A stretch of DNA of 31,955 nt from Flavobacteriaceae bacterium (lineage in GTDB: Bacteria; Bacteroidota; Bacteroidia; Flavobacteriales; Flavobacteriaceae). Where the stretch lies: assembly GCA_030625995.1 (NCBI GenBank), contig DAOUPU010000003.1, positions 1-31,955 of the forward strand. The letters are read 5' to 3'. The stretch's first letter is position 1. Each line of letters starts with the position of its first letter. Positions 24,473 to 31,955 of the stretch are shown here, piece after piece. The notes below the pieces were generated by a model. The model saw only the letters and a list, made by a program, of their open reading frames with translations, had not been told where the DNA came from and ran no database searches. Both the position numbers and the translations under genes were made by a program.

Positions 24473-26194
24473 TTAACACTCGTGAAAAATTCGTGTCTTA
24501 CAATCTGAACAAATATTTTTATCTAATTTTTTATATATTTCATTAATTGCCTTTTGTTTATCATCATAAAAATTCTCCTCTCCAATTTCGGCTCTAAATC
24601 CTCCTTTTTTTAATATTTGTTGGCTCACGATTTTTAGGCCGCAAAAGTATATACCGCCACCTCGTTTTTGCCATTTTTTTGCCTCATGGCTCAACCAGGT
24701 TGCCCCTGCTAAATCAATAAAATTGATACCATTTGCAACAATTAAAACCTCTTTAATTTCTCCTTTCTCATATAAATTATTAAAAAAATCGGAAACAACT
24801 TCTAGGGCCCCAAAATATATAGAACCGTCAATTCTAACAATTTTTAGTTGTGGACATTCTTTGACTTCTGAATCTCTAATTAAATTGATAAATCGATGGG
24901 TCTCCGATGTTCCCAACTCGGCAATATTAGGTTTGGCCGTTCTTTCTAAATAAAAGAATAACGATAGAGCGATACCTGTAAATAACGCGGTTTCCAATTC
25001 AAAAAATAAAGTTCCGAAAAGAGTTGTACTCAAAACTATTATCTCTCTTCCACTACTTTTTACGACTTGCTTAATATGATGAAAATCAATTAAATTATAT
25101 CCAACTAACAATATAATGCCTCCCATTGCGGGCTTTGGCAAGTAGGCCGCATAACCTGAAAAAAGTAATAGAACCATCATTAAAAAGAAAGCGGCAAAAA
25201 TTGCGGACATGGGTGTTTTTCCTCCGGCATGAAGATTTACTCCAGAACGGGTAAATGAACCCGATCCCATATAACTGGAAAAGAAGCTGGCTACAATATT
25301 TGATAATCCCTGTCCTTTAAACTCTTGATTTCCATCTATTCTTTGATGTGATGTGAGTGCTATCGACCGAGCAATAGCAACCGCCTCAATTAATCCTAAA
25401 AGAGCCACGGTTATAGCTCCTCCACTTAAATTTTTAATATTCATCAAATTAATATTTGGAACGTCAAAAGGCGGTAAATTGGACGGTAATTTACCTACAG
25501 TTTCTATCCCATTTACTTCTCCACCAAGAAAAATAGCTAAAAAACTACCAAATACCATTGCGATGAGCATATAATATCGCGATAGAGGTTTAATGAACTT
25601 TCTAATAAAGATGGCTATTAGTAAAGTACCGACTGCAATAGTAAAAACATACCAATTAGTATCCGAAATATTGGTAATTATGTATTTTACAATATCGTAA
25701 AATGAGCTTCCCTGAGGGACATTCAATCCAAAAACATGCTTTAATTGTTTAAATGCTATAAGCACTCCTGCTCCTGCGGTAAATCCAATAATTACCGAAT
25801 GAGAAACAAAATTTACCAATTTTCCCATTCTTGCAAGGCCCATAGCAAACTGAAGAACACCGGCCATAAAAGTTAAAACCAGTGTCAGCGAAACATAGGT
25901 TTCTAAATCGCTTGACGGATCAACAAATTTACTTATCGTTGCATAAACAACTATTGAAATAGCCGTTGTAGGACCCGAAATTAAATGATATGATGAACCG
26001 AATAATGCAGCAATAATTGGAGTGATCATGGCAGTATAAAACCCATAGACCGGCGGCAAGCCAGCAATCATTGCAAAAGCCACTGCCTGAGGAATAACGA
26101 TTATAGTTCCCGTTATCCCGGCAATTAAATCGTCTTTCCAGGACTTTTTTGCCAGTGGGAGCCATGTTAAAAAGGGAAATATTCTATTTAGCAT
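24473..26194 (-). CDS. SulP-family anion transporter with STAS domain (copy 1)
   Basis: A 573-residue SulP transporter: membrane domain about 15-410 with G-I-T-G-T-I-I-V-I-P-Q-A-V-A-F-A and L-P-P-V-Y-G-F-Y-T-A, then a STAS domain about 435-545 (I-N-F-I-D-L-A-G-A). The C-terminal tail after the STAS domain ends in C-S-D-C-K-T-R-I-F-H-E-C, three cysteines and a histidine that could bind a metal or form a redox switch; the other SulP copy here has no such tail. It starts 76 bp after the SoeA-like gene, behind that gene's terminator, so it has its own promoter, which was not clearly seen. Confidence 0.9.
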   Translation of the reverse strand: MLNRIFPFLTWLPLAKKSWKDDLIAGITGTIIVIPQAVAFAMIAGLPPVYGFYTAMITPIIAALFGSSYHLISGPTTAISIVVYATISKFVDPSSDLETYVSLTLVLTFMAGVLQFAMGLARMGKLVNFVSHSVIIGFTAGAGVLIAFKQLKHVFGLNVPQGSSFYDIVKYIITNISDTNWYVFTIAVGTLLIAIFIRKFIKPLSRYYMLIAMVFGSFLAIFLGGEVNGIETVGKLPSNLPPFDVPNINLMNIKNLSGGAITVALLGLIEAVAIARSIALTSHQRIDGNQEFKGQGLSNIVASFFSSYMGSGSFTRSGVNLHAGGKTPMSAIFAAFFLMMVLLLFSGYAAYLPKPAMGGIILLVGYNLIDFHHIKQVVKSSGREIIVLSTTLFGTLFFELETALFTGIALSLFFYLERTAKPNIAELGTSETHRFINLIRDSEVKECPQLKIVRIDGSIYFGALEVVSDFFNNLYEKGEIKEVLIVANGINFIDLAGATWLSHEAKKWQKRGGGIYFCGLKIVSQQILKKGGFRAEIGEENFYDDKQKAINEIYKKLDKNICSDCKTRIFHEC

Positions 26195-26227
26195 ATGCTA
26201 TAAAATGTAAATTTAAGAAATTATAAA

Positions 26228-26258
26228 CAAAAAATATTCCCGCCTTTTAGCGGGAATA
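26228..26258 (-). terminator. Intrinsic terminator after the molybdopterin oxidoreductase gene
   Basis: TATTCCCGC (26235-26243) and GCGGGAATA (26250-26258) form a perfect 9-bp stem with a 6-nt loop. On the minus strand it is followed by a run of T (complement of 26228-26234). It lies 12 bp after the stop codon at 26271. Confidence 0.88.
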
Positions 26259-26270
26259 GTATTTAATTTA

Positions 26271-29159
26271 TCATTTTTCTTTGTCGATAAAGTAGGTCGA
26301 CTCATCTGGTCTAAAGGCGCGCTTAAACCATAATGGCCTTCTTATTCCTCCGGGTCCGGGAGCAGGTCTGGTCATGGCTAACCATTCCTTAAAAATTTCA
26401 TGCGATTTATTTGTATCGACAAAAATATCGCCATAGTTTTCTTCAGGTCCTGGTTTTTCAATTCTTACTCTTTGGTGCCAAGTATGCATTCCACTGATAG
26501 GATCCGGGTGTACCGCATGTGTAATATTCTGATGCACTCCTCCATCTTTCCAAAAAATCCTTTTAGAATCCTTATCATCCGAGTCAAAAGGCTTTATTCC
26601 TGACTTTGTACTCATCTTCCATTTACCCTTTTCCTTGTTTTCAATATTAACTGTATTTGTTGCCCATCTATTTCCTATTTTATCTTCCTCTCTTCTCCAT
26701 CGACCAATATGATGTGAACATGCCACAACACCTGGCTTCATGGATTGTGTTACCCAAACTTTATCGATAAAATATCCTATATCAGTATTCATTTTTACCA
26801 GATCACCTGTTCTGAAACCCCATTTTGCCGCATCATCGGGATGCATCCAAATTGGATTTCTATTAGAAATTTCTACCAACCACTTCGCATTGCCTGATCT
26901 TGTGTGAATTAGTGTAGGCAATCTAAAGGTTGGTACAAGTACATATTCTCCCTTGGATTTATCTAAGACATCATTGTGAATATGGCTTTTTATATAGGTA
27001 GGAGTAGCATATTCAGGCCATTTCCAATCCACCATGGTTTGGGAATAAAATTCGTTCTTTCTTGATGGCGTAGGAAAGCCAACAACTGCTTTACCATTAA
27101 CCATTACACCAATATCTTTTCCGTTTTTACGAATAACACCATTTTCTTTATCAATTTCAGTTCCTTTCAATTGCTCAGGTTTCAATGGCGTTTCATTTTT
27201 CTTATAGGACTCTCCTTTTTCAATTTCAAAAGCGCCATATTTAGCCATATATTCAAATTCCGTCAATCCTTCTTTTTTCGCTACTTCAGGCAATCCATCC
27301 ACGCGTTCAAAAATATATTGATAATATTCTTCTATGGTTATTTTTTCGCCTGGTCGGTTCGGCGATTCAAAATGTTTGCGAATTCCCATACTTCCGTCCG
27401 GATCGATTCTCCAACTCAATTCAATCCAAAATTCATCTTCTTCCCATACTTCCCCCGGATTTGCTTCGTAAGTATAAGTTACCGGCTTCCCATTTCTTCT
27501 GGCCGCTTCCCGTAATACCGGCTGACGAAAAGCCACCCAGGTTCCACCGTGAGTTGCATATGAATTTATATCATGTCTTTCCGATGCCAGCCCCATCGGT
27601 AAAACCAGATCAGCAAAAAATGCTGTTTCGTTCCATGTTGGAGTCATCGCAGTATGTAAACCAAATTTATCTTCATCCAAAAACATTTCCATCCAAGTAA
27701 ATCCATCAGGATATGTCCAAACAGGATTAAATACTCTTGAAAAATAAACATCCATTTTTCCTCTACCGGCCTTTAATAAATGAGGAAGTAATTGGCTCAT
27801 TTCAAAAAATGCAAGTGGATATTCATTAGGAAAATGTAATTCATTCCATTTTTTTTGTGGTTTTGGAGTGTGTGGAACTTGAGGTTTAAATTTATTCCAG
27901 GAATTAGGAGATGTTCCCCCTTTGGCACCAACCGCACCTGTTAAAACAGTAAGAAAATGTAAACATCTGGCCACTGCCCAGCCACCCAGATTGGATGCTC
28001 CGGCGCTACGCCAGTTATGAGAGGCAAAGCGTTCACCGGCTTCACCAATTTTGACAGCTATCTCTCTTATCATTTCAGCTTTTACGCCAGATTCTTTTTC
28101 GGCAAATTCAGGAGTAAATTCTTTATACTCCTCGATCATTGCAGCTATATAATTCTCAAAAGTAACTTCCTTATCAGCATGTTTGGCTTTGAGATATTCT
28201 TGCCAGTTGGTCCAATTTTCTAAATACTCTCTGTTGTATAGATCTTCCTGTAGGATTATCAATGCCATAGCAAGCAATACTGCAGCTTCTGTACCGGGAT
28301 AACTAGGCATCCAATAATCACTCATAGAAGCCGTATTTGACAAACGAGGATCCATAGTTGCTAATTTTGCCCCCTTCATTTTTCCTTCAATAATGCGCTG
28401 AGCATGAGGGTTAAAATAATGGCCTGATTCCAAATGAGCAGAAATCAGTAATATAAATTTTGCTTCAGCATGATCCGGTGAAGGTCGGTCATAACCATAC
28501 CATAAATTATAACCAAATCGCGCTCCGGAGGAACAAATATTTGTGTGAGAATTATGTCCGTCAATACCCCATGCAGGCAACACCCAATTCATAAATCCTT
28601 CTGCTCCCGGCCTTCCTACGTGGTAGGCTATTTCATTATGGCGATCTTCTTTAATCGCTTTCCGGATGCGCGCAGAAATAGTATCCAGAGCTTCATCCCA
28701 GGAAATTCTTTCCCATTCTCCTGCTCCACGTTTTCCTTTTCTTTTTAGAGGAAATAATATTCTGTCGGGATCTGTAAGTTGATTAATCGTTGCAGGTCCT
28801 TTTGCACAATTTCTTCCTCTACTTCCCGGGTGGTATGGGTTGCCTTCGAATTTTTTTACATCTCCTGTTTCCTTATCTATAAATGCTGTTAAACCACAGG
28901 CACTCTCACAGTTAAAACAGGTAGTAGGGATAATTTGATAGGATTTTTTTACTTTCCTGGGCCATACTTTTGGGTCATATTCCACCCAATTATCCCATTT
29001 TTCCGGAGGAGGAAAGTTCTCATACATTTCGGCAACTTCCTCATCTGTAAAATGACGCATATCTTGATCAAAATCTTGATAGCCTTCCTTGTGCAGATTA
29101 GGAATAATTCCAATTTTTTCTGCTATACTTTCTATAAATGATGGTTTTTTATATCCCAT
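26271..29159 (-). CDS. Molybdopterin oxidoreductase, SoeA-like sulfite dehydrogenase catalytic subunit
   Basis: A 962-residue catalytic subunit of the DMSO-reductase superfamily. An N-terminal [4Fe-4S] site is formed by C81, C84, C88 and C118 (C-F-N-C-E-S-A-C ... G-R-N-C-A-K-G). The Mo ligand is probably C209 in N-I-C-S-S-G-A-R. The molydopterin-dinucleotide-binding domain lies at the C-terminus (W-M-H-P-D-D-A-A-K-W-G-F, H-H-I-G-R-W-R-R). There is no twin-arginine signal, so the protein stays in the cytoplasm. This fits SoeA, which oxidises sulfite to sulfate inside the cell, better than the exported polysulfide or thiosulfate reductases (PsrA, PhsA). The Fe-S/NrfD subunit is encoded 116 bp upstream, and persulfide dioxygenase, which makes sulfite, is in the same island. 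A reductive role remains possible. Confidence 0.85.
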   Translation of the reverse strand: MGYKKPSFIESIAEKIGIIPNLHKEGYQDFDQDMRHFTDEEVAEMYENFPPPEKWDNWVEYDPKVWPRKVKKSYQIIPTTCFNCESACGLTAFIDKETGDVKKFEGNPYHPGSRGRNCAKGPATINQLTDPDRILFPLKRKGKRGAGEWERISWDEALDTISARIRKAIKEDRHNEIAYHVGRPGAEGFMNWVLPAWGIDGHNSHTNICSSGARFGYNLWYGYDRPSPDHAEAKFILLISAHLESGHYFNPHAQRIIEGKMKGAKLATMDPRLSNTASMSDYWMPSYPGTEAAVLLAMALIILQEDLYNREYLENWTNWQEYLKAKHADKEVTFENYIAAMIEEYKEFTPEFAEKESGVKAEMIREIAVKIGEAGERFASHNWRSAGASNLGGWAVARCLHFLTVLTGAVGAKGGTSPNSWNKFKPQVPHTPKPQKKWNELHFPNEYPLAFFEMSQLLPHLLKAGRGKMDVYFSRVFNPVWTYPDGFTWMEMFLDEDKFGLHTAMTPTWNETAFFADLVLPMGLASERHDINSYATHGGTWVAFRQPVLREAARRNGKPVTYTYEANPGEVWEEDEFWIELSWRIDPDGSMGIRKHFESPNRPGEKITIEEYYQYIFERVDGLPEVAKKEGLTEFEYMAKYGAFEIEKGESYKKNETPLKPEQLKGTEIDKENGVIRKNGKDIGVMVNGKAVVGFPTPSRKNEFYSQTMVDWKWPEYATPTYIKSHIHNDVLDKSKGEYVLVPTFRLPTLIHTRSGNAKWLVEISNRNPIWMHPDDAAKWGFRTGDLVKMNTDIGYFIDKVWVTQSMKPGVVACSHHIGRWRREEDKIGNRWATNTVNIENKEKGKWKMSTKSGIKPFDSDDKDSKRIFWKDGGVHQNITHAVHPDPISGMHTWHQRVRIEKPGPEENYGDIFVDTNKSHEIFKEWLAMTRPAPGPGGIRRPLWFKRAFRPDESTYFIDKEK

Positions 29160-29172
29160 TTTATTTGTATTT

Positions 29173-29236
29173 CTTAGCGGCCTTTGCGTGACCTTTGCGA
29201 TCCTGGCGGTTAAATTTAACCGCCAAGGACGCTAAG
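29173..29236. repeat. Long imperfect palindrome between the two Soe-like genes
   Basis: The core TGGCGGTTAAATTTAACCGCCA (29204-29225) is a 22-bp perfect palindrome, reported here as two half-sites TGGCGGTTAAA and TTTAACCGCCA. Outer arms CTTAGCG (29173-29179) and CGCTAAG (29230-29236) extend the fold with a bulge. Right of it run GC-rich units such as TTTTACGCAAGATTCGCAATGCG. This type of 'cgctaag...acgcaa' repeat is common between genes in Bacteroidota. It has no T-tract, so it may reduce or process the transcript joining the two genes rather than end it. Confidence 0.65.
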
Positions 29237-29275
29237 TTTTACGCAAGATTCGCAATGCGTTTAGTTTTTGTTTAA

Positions 29276-30892
29276 TTATGCCAAAGGAATTCTTTGAGGT
29301 GCTTCCACCCAAATTTTTTCCGTGGTATAAATTCCTATTAAAATTAATATTGCTGCTACAGCTAAAACAATGTAGCCAGGTGCAAAAAATATCAATAACA
29401 ACGGCAATATATTGCCAAACAGAACTGTCCCGATCCAAAATAAATTTTTATATCTCCCTTTGGTAATCATCTTAACTACTGTTTTGGCCGCAGTTGTTGG
29501 ATGTGTAATGGTTAATTCTGTTATCATCGTAAATAAATTTACTGTCAGCGCAAAGATCATTGTGTTCTTTAAAATATCCATCCAGTTTTCATGACCAAAC
29601 ACTATGGCCACAATAGCAAATATTGATGCACCGGCCATTATACTATGCACTAACATATGCAAGGGCAAAGTTGGACTTTGCCAAAAGTCTCTTCCCTTAG
29701 CTTGCGCAAATAAAAATGCAGTGTAAATAGCTAATATGATCGCAAAAAATGCAGTCAGCCATAATAGTGGAAGTTCAGGGATGTTCCATCCAAATAAGGT
29801 TGCTGCCCCCCATATTGTAACCAAGAGTCCGAATACTGAAATTGTATATCCTCCTTTTACCAACCAAGAGTTCCATTGTGGTCTCAGCAGTACATTTAAA
29901 AATCTATCGGGCCTGTCCAAATCCATTACTAAGAAGAGACCTGTTAACCCTAAGAAAACTAAAGAAATTCCCGCCGACCATAATTTAGAGGAATCTGATA
30001 CTTCATAACCTAACAAAATAGCTATAAAAGGAATCAAAAATGCACCAGCTGATATCGCTTTGGTCATGACATAAGCAGAAACTTCCCAACCCCACAAAAT
30101 TCCTTTGTCAGGGGTGTCATAAACTCTACGCGCTTTTCCACTAAGCACATCTATATAATTTGGATTTTCAGATTCGTTTTTTTGATAAGCCGCTTGTAAT
30201 TCATTGTCAATACTCATTTGTAATAAGTTAATATCATCATTGGTATGCATCATTTTTTCAGCAGCTTTTGCATAATGCCCTACCCCTCTTGCTTGTGAAT
30301 TCCATAATCCCGGACCTGATTTATCTGTTGCTTCAGGATTTAAGGATTGGTAATCTCCATCAATATAAAAAAGATTAGGATTGGTTCCCTTTTCCGGTTT
30401 TCTTACGATAACCTGTTCTCGGGCCAAAAGCTCAGAAATTTCAGTGTTCGGATTAGCCATATCTCCTGCTATTATAGCATGCTCCGGACATACCTCCACA
30501 CAGGCAGGAGCTCGACCAACATCTACTCTATGTGCACAATAATTACATTTTGCGGCTGTATTATTGTCGGGATCAATGTATAGTGCGTCATAGGGACAGG
30601 CTTGCATACACGATTTGCATCCAATACATCTGTTGTTGTCAAAGTCAACAATACCGTCATCTCTAGTATATAGAGCCTCTACCGGACAAATTTCAACACA
30701 TGGTGCATCCGTACAATGGTTACATCTCATTACTGAAAAAATCCTTCTCGTATTTGGGAATTCCCCTTTCTCAACCTGTTTTACGTAAGTTCTGTTAACA
30801 CCAACAGCAACGTCATGTTCAGATTTACAGGCAGTTGTACAAGCATGGCAACCGATACATTTCCGATTGTCAATTATAAAACCGTACTTCAT
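29276..30892 (-). CDS. Fused ferredoxin-type and NrfD membrane subunit (SoeB-SoeC fusion)
   Basis: A 538-residue protein that joins two subunits which are usually separate. Residues 1-180 are a DmsB/PsrB-like domain with 16 cysteines in four groups for four [4Fe-4S] clusters: C12/C15/C18/C22, C57/C60/C65/C69, C89/C92/C95/C99 and C116/C119/C131/C135. A hydrophilic linker (about 185-265) follows. Residues about 268-525 hold eight or so membrane helices of the NrfD/PsrC type. It has no signal peptide, so the clusters face the cytoplasm. It would pass electrons from the molybdenum subunit at 26271 to quinone, as SoeBC does. It is transcribed first, from a CRP-like-regulated promoter at 30991-31034. 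Confidence 0.88.
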   Translation of the reverse strand: MKYGFIIDNRKCIGCHACTTACKSEHDVAVGVNRTYVKQVEKGEFPNTRRIFSVMRCNHCTDAPCVEICPVEALYTRDDGIVDFDNNRCIGCKSCMQACPYDALYIDPDNNTAAKCNYCAHRVDVGRAPACVEVCPEHAIIAGDMANPNTEISELLAREQVIVRKPEKGTNPNLFYIDGDYQSLNPEATDKSGPGLWNSQARGVGHYAKAAEKMMHTNDDINLLQMSIDNELQAAYQKNESENPNYIDVLSGKARRVYDTPDKGILWGWEVSAYVMTKAISAGAFLIPFIAILLGYEVSDSSKLWSAGISLVFLGLTGLFLVMDLDRPDRFLNVLLRPQWNSWLVKGGYTISVFGLLVTIWGAATLFGWNIPELPLLWLTAFFAIILAIYTAFLFAQAKGRDFWQSPTLPLHMLVHSIMAGASIFAIVAIVFGHENWMDILKNTMIFALTVNLFTMITELTITHPTTAAKTVVKMITKGRYKNLFWIGTVLFGNILPLLLIFFAPGYIVLAVAAILILIGIYTTEKIWVEAPQRIPLA

Positions 30893-30990
30893 ATTTGAGT
30901 ATAATATTTTATGGTGAAATAAAGTTAAGGAGATTCAAAGTATTGAAAGAATGATTCCGTTCTTATTTTTAGATTAAATAGTTGTAGTTT

Positions 30991-31034
30991 CAAATTTACT
31001 CAAATATGCGGCGTGGGGTGTAACAATAGTTACA
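30991..31034 (-). promoter_or_regulatory. CRP-like operator plus -7 box upstream of the SoeBC-SoeA transcript
   Basis: TGTAACAATAGTTACA (31019-31034) is a palindrome with perfect TGTAA/TTACA half-sites. On the minus strand TAAATTTG (30998 to 30991) is an exact TAnnTTTG match. Centres are 32 bp apart. The predicted leader is about 92 nt. The site is in the 285-bp divergent gap shared with moaD but is too far (89 bp) from the moaD -7 box to act in the same way there. Confidence 0.72.
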
Positions 31035-31111
31035 CTGCTGGTATATTTAAAACAATTATTAAGTCCTCTAAAAATTAAATTTATTTCTTCGGTAACCTCG
31101 TTAGTATTAAT

Positions 31112-31119
31112 TATTTTTG
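31112..31119 (+). promoter_or_regulatory. -7 promoter box for moaD-moaE
   Basis: TATTTTTG matches TAnnTTTG exactly, 58 bp before the moaD start. No matching -33 TTG or operator was seen at the usual spacing. Confidence 0.45.
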
Positions 31120-31177
31120 AAGAAATTTTTAGTTGAATGAATTTGAAATAAAAAGATCTTGATAAAATTTTAAACAA

Positions 31178-31420
31178 ATGACAATTAAAGTGCTTTTTTT
31201 TGGTGTCGCCAGAGATATTTCCGAAATAAATTCTATCGATTTAGAACTTAAGAAAGATTCTAATGTATTGGACCTTATACAAATTATGAAAGAGAGGTAT
31301 TCAGGGTTTTCAGCTATAAATGATTTTTCTATAGCTGTTAATGAGGAATATGCCAGGAATGATATTATTTTAAATGATTCAGATGTTGTTGCTATAATTC
31401 CACCTGTAAGCGGAGGTTAA
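31178..31420 (+). CDS. moaD: Molybdopterin synthase small subunit MoaD
   Basis: An 80-residue ubiquitin-like protein ending in P-P-V-S-G-G. The C-terminal Gly-Gly is thiocarboxylated and gives sulfur to precursor Z (cPMP) in molybdopterin formation. Length and the F-F-G-V-A-R-D-I start are typical of MoaD. moaE follows 40 bp downstream, so the two synthase subunits are made together. Placed next to, and divergent from, a molybdenum enzyme operon, the pair probably helps to supply its cofactor. Confidence 0.92.
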   Translation: MTIKVLFFGVARDISEINSIDLELKKDSNVLDLIQIMKERYSGFSAINDFSIAVNEEYARNDIILNDSDVVAIIPPVSGG

Positions 31421-31460
31421 AGATCCTTTTAATATTACAAAAAAAGTAAGTCAATTAGAA

Positions 31461-31886
31461 ATGAAAAAAAATATTTCCATACATATTACCACTCAAAAAC
31501 TAAATCTGCAGAGTTGTTATGATTTTGTTCAGGATATTTCTTGCGGGGGGATTGCTTTGTTCGTTGGGACCGTTAGAAATAGTACAAAAGGGAAAAATGT
31601 TATCCGATTGGATTTTTCGACATACAGATCGATGGCAATTAAGGAATTAAATAAAATTGCTTTAACTGCGATGGAAAAGTTCGATATTAAAAAAATAGTA
31701 ATTCATCACGCAGAAGGGAATTTACAAATAGGAGATATTCCCGTTATTATTGCTGTAGCCTCTCCTCATCGAGAAGCAGCATTTGATGCCTGTCAATACG
31801 CCATTGATACCCTTAAGGAAACCGCTCCAATTTGGAAAAAAGAATATTTTGACGATGGTGAAGTTTGGGTAAATGCCCATCCTTAA
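31461..31886 (+). CDS. moaE: Molybdopterin synthase catalytic subunit MoaE
   Basis: A 141-residue protein matching MoaE along its length. Residues known to matter in the E. coli enzyme appear at the same numbers: R39 (V-G-T-V-R-N), H103-R104 (S-P-H-R-E), K119 (D-T-L-K-E) and K126 (P-I-W-K-K-E). With MoaD it converts cPMP to molybdopterin. The stop overlaps by 3 bases the end of a possible opposite-strand frame at the window edge. Confidence 0.93.
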   Translation: MKKNISIHITTQKLNLQSCYDFVQDISCGGIALFVGTVRNSTKGKNVIRLDFSTYRSMAIKELNKIALTAMEKFDIKKIVIHHAEGNLQIGDIPVIIAVASPHREAAFDACQYAIDTLKETAPIWKKEYFDDGEVWVNAHP

Positions 31887-31955
31887 ACAATTTCCATCTT
31901 CTTTAGTAAAAAAGAGGCATTCATATTTTTACATATTCCATCCTTTAGTTTGTAG
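31883..31955 (-). CDS. Possible C-terminal end of an unidentified gene, cut by window edge
   Basis: The minus-strand frame is open from the window edge to a TAA complementary to 31883-31885, giving 23 residues that end in F-L-L-K-K-M-E-I-V. A convergent gene overlapping the moaE stop would explain the tight end, and other molybdenum-cofactor genes would be likely candidates. The fragment is too short to identify and could be chance. Confidence 0.25.
   Translation of the reverse strand, partial: YKLKDGICKNMNASFLLKKMEIV

Noticed and set aside
27171..27515. 114-residue plus-strand frame inside the molybdopterin oxidoreductase gene
   Set aside because: Shadow of a strongly supported minus-strand gene; its phenylalanine-rich sequence is typical of antisense reading of Lys/Glu codons.
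1..31955. CRISPR arrays, tRNA or rRNA genes and intact insertion sequences
   Set aside because: Looked for on both strands; no regularly spaced direct repeats, no cloverleaf-like conserved tRNA blocks and no transposase frame were found.

Overview
The window is AT-rich chromosomal DNA that looks like a member of the Flavobacteriia (Bacteroidota). This rests on two large TonB-dependent outer-membrane receptors, Bacteroidota-type promoters with a TAnnTTTG -7 box, few Shine-Dalgarno sequences, and family-level resemblance of most proteins to flavobacterial ones. No rRNA, tRNA, CRISPR array or intact insertion sequence was seen.

Layout. (a) 1-5064: the 3' part of a TonB-dependent receptor with a clear terminator, a short palindromic element, a small four-helix membrane protein, and two tandem PlsC-type acyltransferases separated by a MITE-like inverted-repeat element. 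(b) 5147-7779: an omega-amidase-like nitrilase, a HAD phosphatase and a methionine/glutamine-type aminotransferase; the first and last could form a transamination/omega-amidase pair. (c) 7875-10212: a TPP riboswitch and the TonB receptor it controls, so probably a thiamine importer. (d) 10352-16833: an L-rhamnose catabolic block (bifunctional aldolase/dehydrogenase, isomerase, FGGY kinase) ending in an NCS1-type permease that is a candidate sugar transporter.

(e) 17033-31886 is the most interesting part. It is a nearly continuous sulfur-oxidation island: DUF2892 membrane protein, sulfide:quinone oxidoreductase (SQR), Crp-family regulator, thioredoxin, HMA protein, haem lipoprotein (DUF3365), rhodanese lipoprotein, a persulfide dioxygenase fused to two rhodanese domains, two SulP anion transporters, a cytoplasmic molybdopterin oxidoreductase and a fused FeS/NrfD membrane subunit (SoeABC-like), then moaD and moaE for the cofactor. 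Read together they can take sulfide to persulfide, to sulfite, to sulfate, with electrons going to the quinone pool and sulfate passing through SulP.

Four promoters in this island (DUF2892, SQR, persulfide dioxygenase, SoeBC) each carry a 16-bp palindrome of the form TGTRA-N6-TYACA, centred 32-33 bp upstream of the centre of a TAnnTTTG-like -7 box. The Crp-family protein encoded in the island has a CRP-like recognition helix (R-E-x-x-x-R). This predicts a self-contained regulon activated in class II fashion. These sites were found by eye, and the binding and the sulfur flux are inferences.
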